From positions 1 to 11,313 of the forward strand of contig DMPF01000146.1 of NCBI GenBank assembly GCA_003456095.1: DNA of 11,313 nucleotides, given 5' to 3'. Below are positions 7,970-11,313 of this stretch, piece after piece. The position numbers were made by a program, and so were the translations under genes. The first letter of the stretch is position 1. Each line of letters opens with the position of its first letter. The notes beneath the pieces are model-generated. The model saw nothing but the letters and a program-made list of their open reading frames with translations, was not told the origin of the DNA and did no database searches. This DNA comes from Bacillota bacterium (GTDB taxonomy: Bacteria; Bacillota; Dethiobacteria; DTU022; UBA8154).

Positions 7970-9232
7970 TCAACAATCTTCCATGCGCTCCACAGTTACG
8001 CCTACATCCTGAAAGCGTTCCTCAATACGCTCATAGCCCCTGTCAATATATTTTACGTTACTAATAACCGTATCTCCGGCAGCCATGAGACCGGCAATAA
8101 TAAAAGCCGCACCGCCTCGTAAATCCATAGCCCGCAGAGATGCGGAGGTTAGGTTGTGGCCTCCTTCAATAATGGCCGTTCTGCCCTCCAGAGTAATACG
8201 GGCCCCCATTTTACGCAGCTCGTCAATGTGACCGAAGCGCCGCTCAAAAATATTTTCCGTTACCAGGCTGACCCCGGGCGCCTTCAACAGAAGGACCATC
8301 ATATGGGGCTGCAGATCAGTGGGGAAGCCGGGGTAGGGAAATGTCTTGACGTCGCAGGGAAGAAGAAGATCCGCGCCTTTGACGCTGAGAAAGTCCGGCC
8401 CCGCTTCCACCGTAACCCCCACTTCCTTCAACTTCGCGCTGACAGGTTCCAGGTGCCTAGGGATTACCCCTTCCACCATCACCTCCCCGTTCGTGGCGGC
8501 AGCGGCAATCATAAAGGTTCCTGCCTCAATGCGATCGGGGATAACGCTGTGTTCCACCGCATGCAGGTTTTTCACGCCCTGGATTTTAATTACATCGGTC
8601 CCCGCTCCCCGTATCTGCGCTCCCATGCCGTTGAGAAAGTTGGCCACATCTACAATTTCCGGTTCCCGCGCTGCGTTTTCGATAACCGTCCGCCCTTCCG
8701 CTTTTACGGCTGCAAGCATAATGTTGATTGTTGCTCCCACGCTGACCACATCCAGGTAGATATTGGCTCCCCGCAGCTCTCCGGCCGTCAATTTGATGAA
8801 ACCGTGTTCCATCTCCACTTTGGCGCCCATAGCGGAAAACCCTTTGATATGCTGGTCAATGGGCCGGGGGCCCAGATCGCAACCGCCGGGCAAGGGGATC
8901 TCCGCCCGGCCAAAACGTCCCAGCAGGCTGCCCATGAGGTAATAGGAAGCACGCAACTGATTTACCAGCGTATCGGGAGGGGAAAAGCGATCCACATTGC
9001 CTCCGTCAATACAAAGGCAGCGATCGCCGGGAGAGTCAACGGAGGCGCCCAGCGACCGGATAATATCCAGCAGTTTATCAATATCGGTAATGCATGGCAG
9101 ATTATCCAGCTTCACTTTATCTTCTGTAAGCAGCGCTGCCGGCAGCAGCGCCAGCGCCGAATTCTTTGCCCCATTTATGGTTATTTTGCCTGTTAGCCGT
9201 TGCTGTCCTTTAACTAAAAAGCTTGCCGCCAA
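7970..9232 (-). CDS. murA: UDP-N-acetylglucosamine 1-carboxyvinyltransferase MurA
   Basis: A 420-residue cytoplasmic enzyme that transfers enolpyruvate from PEP to UDP-GlcNAc, the first committed step of peptidoglycan synthesis. Family marks include GKITINGAKNSALALLPAAL (15-34) with the Lys23-Asn24 pair that contacts substrate, RASYYLMGSLLGRFG (94-108), and the catalytic loop LPGGCDLGPRPIDQHI (114-129) with Cys118, equivalent to E. coli Cys115. This is the residue modified by fosfomycin, so the enzyme is not of the naturally resistant Cys-to-Asp type. The TTG at 9232 is chosen: GAAGGAG (9241-9247) lies exactly 8 nt upstream, and the product then starts a few residues before FLVKGQQRLTG, as MurA proteins do. 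The in-frame ATG at 9292 would overlap yycI by 29 bp and add 20 unusual residues. The gene lies between yycI (31 bp) and htrA. Low-GC Firmicutes often carry two MurA paralogues; which one this is cannot be told. Confidence 0.96.
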   Translation of the reverse strand: MAASFLVKGQQRLTGKITINGAKNSALALLPAALLTEDKVKLDNLPCITDIDKLLDIIRSLGASVDSPGDRCLCIDGGNVDRFSPPDTLVNQLRASYYLMGSLLGRFGRAEIPLPGGCDLGPRPIDQHIKGFSAMGAKVEMEHGFIKLTAGELRGANIYLDVVSVGATINIMLAAVKAEGRTVIENAAREPEIVDVANFLNGMGAQIRGAGTDVIKIQGVKNLHAVEHSVIPDRIEAGTFMIAAAATNGEVMVEGVIPRHLEPVSAKLKEVGVTVEAGPDFLSVKGADLLLPCDVKTFPYPGFPTDLQPHMMVLLLKAPGVSLVTENIFERRFGHIDELRKMGARITLEGRTAIIEGGHNLTSASLRAMDLRGGAAFIIAGLMAAGDTVISNVKYIDRGYERIEERFQDVGVTVERMEDC

Positions 9233-9240
9233 ACCAACTT

Positions 9241-9247
9241 CTCCTTC
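9241..9247 (-). promoter_or_regulatory. Ribosome binding site deciding the TTG start of murA
   Basis: GAAGGAG on the minus strand, 8 nt before the TTG at 9230-9232 and downstream of the yycI stop. It makes the longer ATG start at 9292 unnecessary. Confidence 0.8.
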
Positions 9248-9263
9248 GTATAAATTATTTATT

Positions 9264-10151
9264 TCAGCCCTCACGGTAACCGGTAAAAGCATTTATATAA
9301 TATACTTCGCCATTATTAAGACGAATCCTCCACACCGGCGCAATTTCCCAGAGCTGCGCTGCATATTCCCCGCTGTAATAACCAAGGGAAAACTCTACAA
9401 TGGCTGTGGCCTGGCCATTCTCCCCTGTATAAGTTTCCAGAAAACGCCAGAGGGCTGTGGCAGGAGGGATAACCTCCCGCTCTTGCTCCGCAAAGCCAAG
9501 TGGCGACAGGCGATAGAGATAGATGCTGGTGCGGCTGTCATTTGTTCCTGCTCCCTCGTGCCGAAACTGCAGATACCCGGCATAAAGGGGGAAACCGGCA
9601 AATTCCTGACGGTAATAGAGCACTGTTAGATTATCCCCTGATATTATATAATCATAAACGAAATCATTCAAAAAAGGAGTCTGTTCAACAAAGGCTTGCG
9701 CAGCCGTTCTTAGCTGCTCGGGAGGCAGCCCGGTAAAAACGCCGCGCAGGATCAGCGGCCCATCACCCGGCAGAATCAGCTCATAGCCACCAAAAAGAAA
9801 ACTGTCCGGATCTTTGCGGTTACTTTTTATTATTTCCAATATATGCTGCTGCCTGGATGCGGTATCTTCCCCTTCAGCCAACGCGTTCCAAAACATGTGG
9901 ATTAACTCTGCGGGGTCGGGCTGCCAAGGCGTCACCTCCAGGTGAGCCACACGCATGCCTCCTCTGGGTAGAGTTTTATCCAGAAAGAGGTTCGCCTGTT
10001 GCAGGGCCGCCTCCAATTGGGAAGCTTTTTCTTCTCCACTGAATAATACGGAACTGTCTCCCGCTTCGTCGGCCCAAATTTGGTATAAAAGAACAATATT
10101 CAAGCATAAAAAAGTAATAATAAGCACAGTTTTAGCCCGGGACAGATCCAT
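9264..10151 (-). CDS. yycI: YycI-like WalKR accessory membrane protein
   Basis: A 295-residue single-pass membrane protein. It starts with the YycI-typical cytoplasmic MDLSRAK, followed by one transmembrane segment at about 8-26 (hydrophobic, ending in LYQIW), and then a large extracytoplasmic domain rich in Tyr/Phe beta-strand-like stretches such as YELILPGDGPLILRG and LYAGYLQFRHEG. In Bacillus and Staphylococcus YycI pairs with YycH in the membrane and modulates the sensor kinase WalK, which controls cell-wall metabolism. The ATG at 10151 has a GGGGGGAGAG site close upstream. It begins 29 bp after the stop of the YycH-like gene, as expected for the pair. The walRK genes themselves would lie to the right, outside the window. 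The assignment rests on N-terminus, topology, length and neighbours; sequence identity in this family is low. Confidence 0.85.
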   Translation of the reverse strand: MDLSRAKTVLIITFLCLNIVLLYQIWADEAGDSSVLFSGEEKASQLEAALQQANLFLDKTLPRGGMRVAHLEVTPWQPDPAELIHMFWNALAEGEDTASRQQHILEIIKSNRKDPDSFLFGGYELILPGDGPLILRGVFTGLPPEQLRTAAQAFVEQTPFLNDFVYDYIISGDNLTVLYYRQEFAGFPLYAGYLQFRHEGAGTNDSRTSIYLYRLSPLGFAEQEREVIPPATALWRFLETYTGENGQATAIVEFSLGYYSGEYAAQLWEIAPVWRIRLNNGEVYYINAFTGYREG

Positions 10152-10180
10152 ATTCTCTCCCCCCTAACACAGCCGCCACC

Positions 10181-11313
10181 TCAAAGGGGCTCCAATGTCT
10201 GCCAGTGCAGGTAAAGCCTTCCAGTTTCCGCAAAATGAACGGCCCAGGCGGGTATAGCCCTTGCCCCTGCCGCCGCCGGGAGCACACGGTAAACTGGCTC
10301 AAGGGCCAAAAGGGTTGCTTCCCGGCGGGGAAATGATTCCCGGCGCAGGCTTACAGCTTGCCAAAGGGCCTCTGCGTAATGCCGGTAAGGCAGCGGTTCC
10401 GTACGCCCTTCTCTGCCGGCAAGATAAAAACCGCGCCGGAAATAGGGCATGCCTTTATCGTTCACTATCATTTCGGCAGAGTCGCCTTGTTCCGTGACCA
10501 GGGGCAGGCCGTCCACAAAGCTGCGCCAGAAAAAATGGTAACCACCGGTTGTCTTTTCCCGCCTCACCAAAAAGGTGTTGTGCGGCCAGCCCCCGTAAAG
10601 GCTTAAGTTCTCCGCTGCCATCTGCAGCGCGGCACTGTACGAAAGGCGGTTATTCAGTACATTTTGCCCCGGTGCCGTATACTCCAGCGCTCCTCCAGCA
10701 TAAATACGCAGGCCTCTTTTGCCGTCCGTATAATAAGTGGCACCATCCCGTTCCTTGATACGCCTGGCCATCGTTGGATCCAGAAAAAAGGCGCGCAATA
10801 ACTCTTCCTCCGCCACCAGATCCCTTGTCAGAGGGACCTCCCCTGCCGCAGGAGTTGTCGGGACATATATACTGCCTTGCAGCGTAATCTTCCAGCTTTC
10901 AGCTAGCAGATCGTCCCCTTCCGCCTCCCCCGCCTCCGCATTTAATATTCCCGCTTCGTCCACCGCAACCCTGGTGCGCGCAGGATCATTCGGATCTGTT
11001 GTATTTAAATCTTCTAAATTCTTTACTTCTGCTTCATTCTTTACTTCTGCTTCGTTTTCCTTCTCCGGGACAATTATTTTTGCCGCACCGCCACCGTCCG
11101 CAGTGAGGGGAGGCAGCAAGACGAAAAGGGGAGGCAATTTCTCCGCCATTGTCCCGGCAGCGGCGGCAGCGGAACTGGCACGGGCGCGGGCGGTGGTCAA
11201 GGCCAGGGCATGTCGCCCGAAGCGCGCGCCACCCGTCAGGCCGAAGAAGGCAAAACCGGCAGCGAAACAGGCGCCAGCAGCGGCGCATCCGCCTCCCTGA
11301 CCCTGGCTTTGAT
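10181..11313 (-). CDS. yycH: YycH-like protein, C-terminal part; N-terminus uncertain or beyond the right edge
   Basis: The frame is open from the stop at 10181 to the window end. The well-supported part runs to about 11150. It contains IYVP, a block around FFLDPTMARRIKERDG, then TYYTDGKRGLRIYAGGALEY and later YHFFWRSFVDGLPLV, which resemble the C-terminal domain of YycH, the WalK-modulating partner of YycI. A Glu/Lys/Asn-rich low-complexity linker, including a six-residue duplication NEAEVK, precedes it. Internal starts exist (ATG at 11149, TTG at 11200), but neither has a convincing binding site, and the expected N-terminal membrane anchor of YycH is not recognisable. The last 150 bp are about 71% GC by hand count against 32-52% just before, and encode only Ala/Gly-rich sequence in this frame. 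The gene is therefore either cut by the edge, with an odd N-terminal region, or joined to unrelated sequence. Position 29 bp before yycI supports the YycH call. Confidence 0.7.
   Translation of the reverse strand, partial: QSQGQGGGCAAAGACFAAGFAFFGLTGGARFGRHALALTTARARASSAAAAAGTMAEKLPPLFVLLPPLTADGGGAAKIIVPEKENEAEVKNEAEVKNLEDLNTTDPNDPARTRVAVDEAGILNAEAGEAEGDDLLAESWKITLQGSIYVPTTPAAGEVPLTRDLVAEEELLRAFFLDPTMARRIKERDGATYYTDGKRGLRIYAGGALEYTAPGQNVLNNRLSYSAALQMAAENLSLYGGWPHNTFLVRREKTTGGYHFFWRSFVDGLPLVTEQGDSAEMIVNDKGMPYFRRGFYLAGREGRTEPLPYRHYAEALWQAVSLRRESFPRREATLLALEPVYRVLPAAAGARAIPAWAVHFAETGRLYLHWQTLEPL
11021..11056 (-). repeat. 18-bp tandem duplication in the yycH-like linker
   Basis: Two adjacent copies of an 18-bp unit, 11021-11038 and 11039-11056, differ at one base (CATT versus CGTT at the end, plus-strand reading). 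In frame they encode NEAEVK twice within an acidic low-complexity linker. In-frame copy-number change by slippage is a plausible origin. Confidence 0.85.

Noticed and set aside
8156..9196. Long plus-strand open frame (346 codons) opposite murA
   Set aside because: It is the antisense shadow of a complete MurA with intact catalytic motifs, and its product has no recognisable domain.

Overview
The window is about 11.3 kb of bacterial DNA in which every recognisable gene lies on the minus strand, so it is transcribed from right to left. The YycH-like/YycI pair (WalKR accessory proteins known from Firmicutes), strong AGGAG-type ribosome binding sites and moderate GC suggest a Bacillota genome, probably a Clostridia/Peptococcaceae/Moorella-like lineage. 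The lineage is inferred from gene content only. Both edges cut genes: glpX at the left and the yycH-like gene at the right.

Reading in the direction of transcription, three functional blocks follow one another. (1) Envelope block, about 11313-6727: a YycH-like protein (N-terminus uncertain or off the window), YycI, MurA (first committed step of peptidoglycan synthesis) and a membrane-anchored HtrA/DegP-type serine protease. This resembles the tail of the walRK-yycHI-yycJ-htrA locus, but with murA between yycI and htrA and without a recognisable yycJ. (2) A near-consensus sigma-A-type promoter at 6645-6673 with a GC-rich structured leader, followed by a glyoxalase-II-like metallo-beta-lactamase-fold hydrolase and a polyamine cassette: pyruvoyl-dependent arginine decarboxylase, SpeE and SpeB. 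Together these can turn arginine into agmatine and then into putrescine/spermidine, by the classical route or through N1-aminopropylagmatine. No speD is present. (3) A central-metabolism block: CTP synthase (pyrG), class II fructose-bisphosphate aldolase, a short TalC-type transaldolase and GlpX fructose-1,6-bisphosphatase.

Intergenic gaps after start correction are at most about 80 bp, and I see no convincing strong intrinsic terminator, no tRNA or rRNA, no CRISPR array and no insertion sequence. No stretch over 300 bp lacks a gene. The most distinctive sequence-level observation is the use of TTG start codons. Four genes (tal, the arginine decarboxylase, the MBL hydrolase and murA) are best started at TTG codons, each exactly 8 nt downstream of a strong Shine-Dalgarno sequence. 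Longer open frames upstream would mislead automated start calling. The other notable points are the promoter and possible RNA switch before the MBL gene, a 16-bp perfect palindrome before htrA, a Gln-to-His change in the PyrG glutaminase motif, and an abrupt composition change in the last 150 bp that may be a contig-end artefact.

I see ordinary core metabolism with some regulatory points of interest, and no evidence of an undescribed defence or mobile system.
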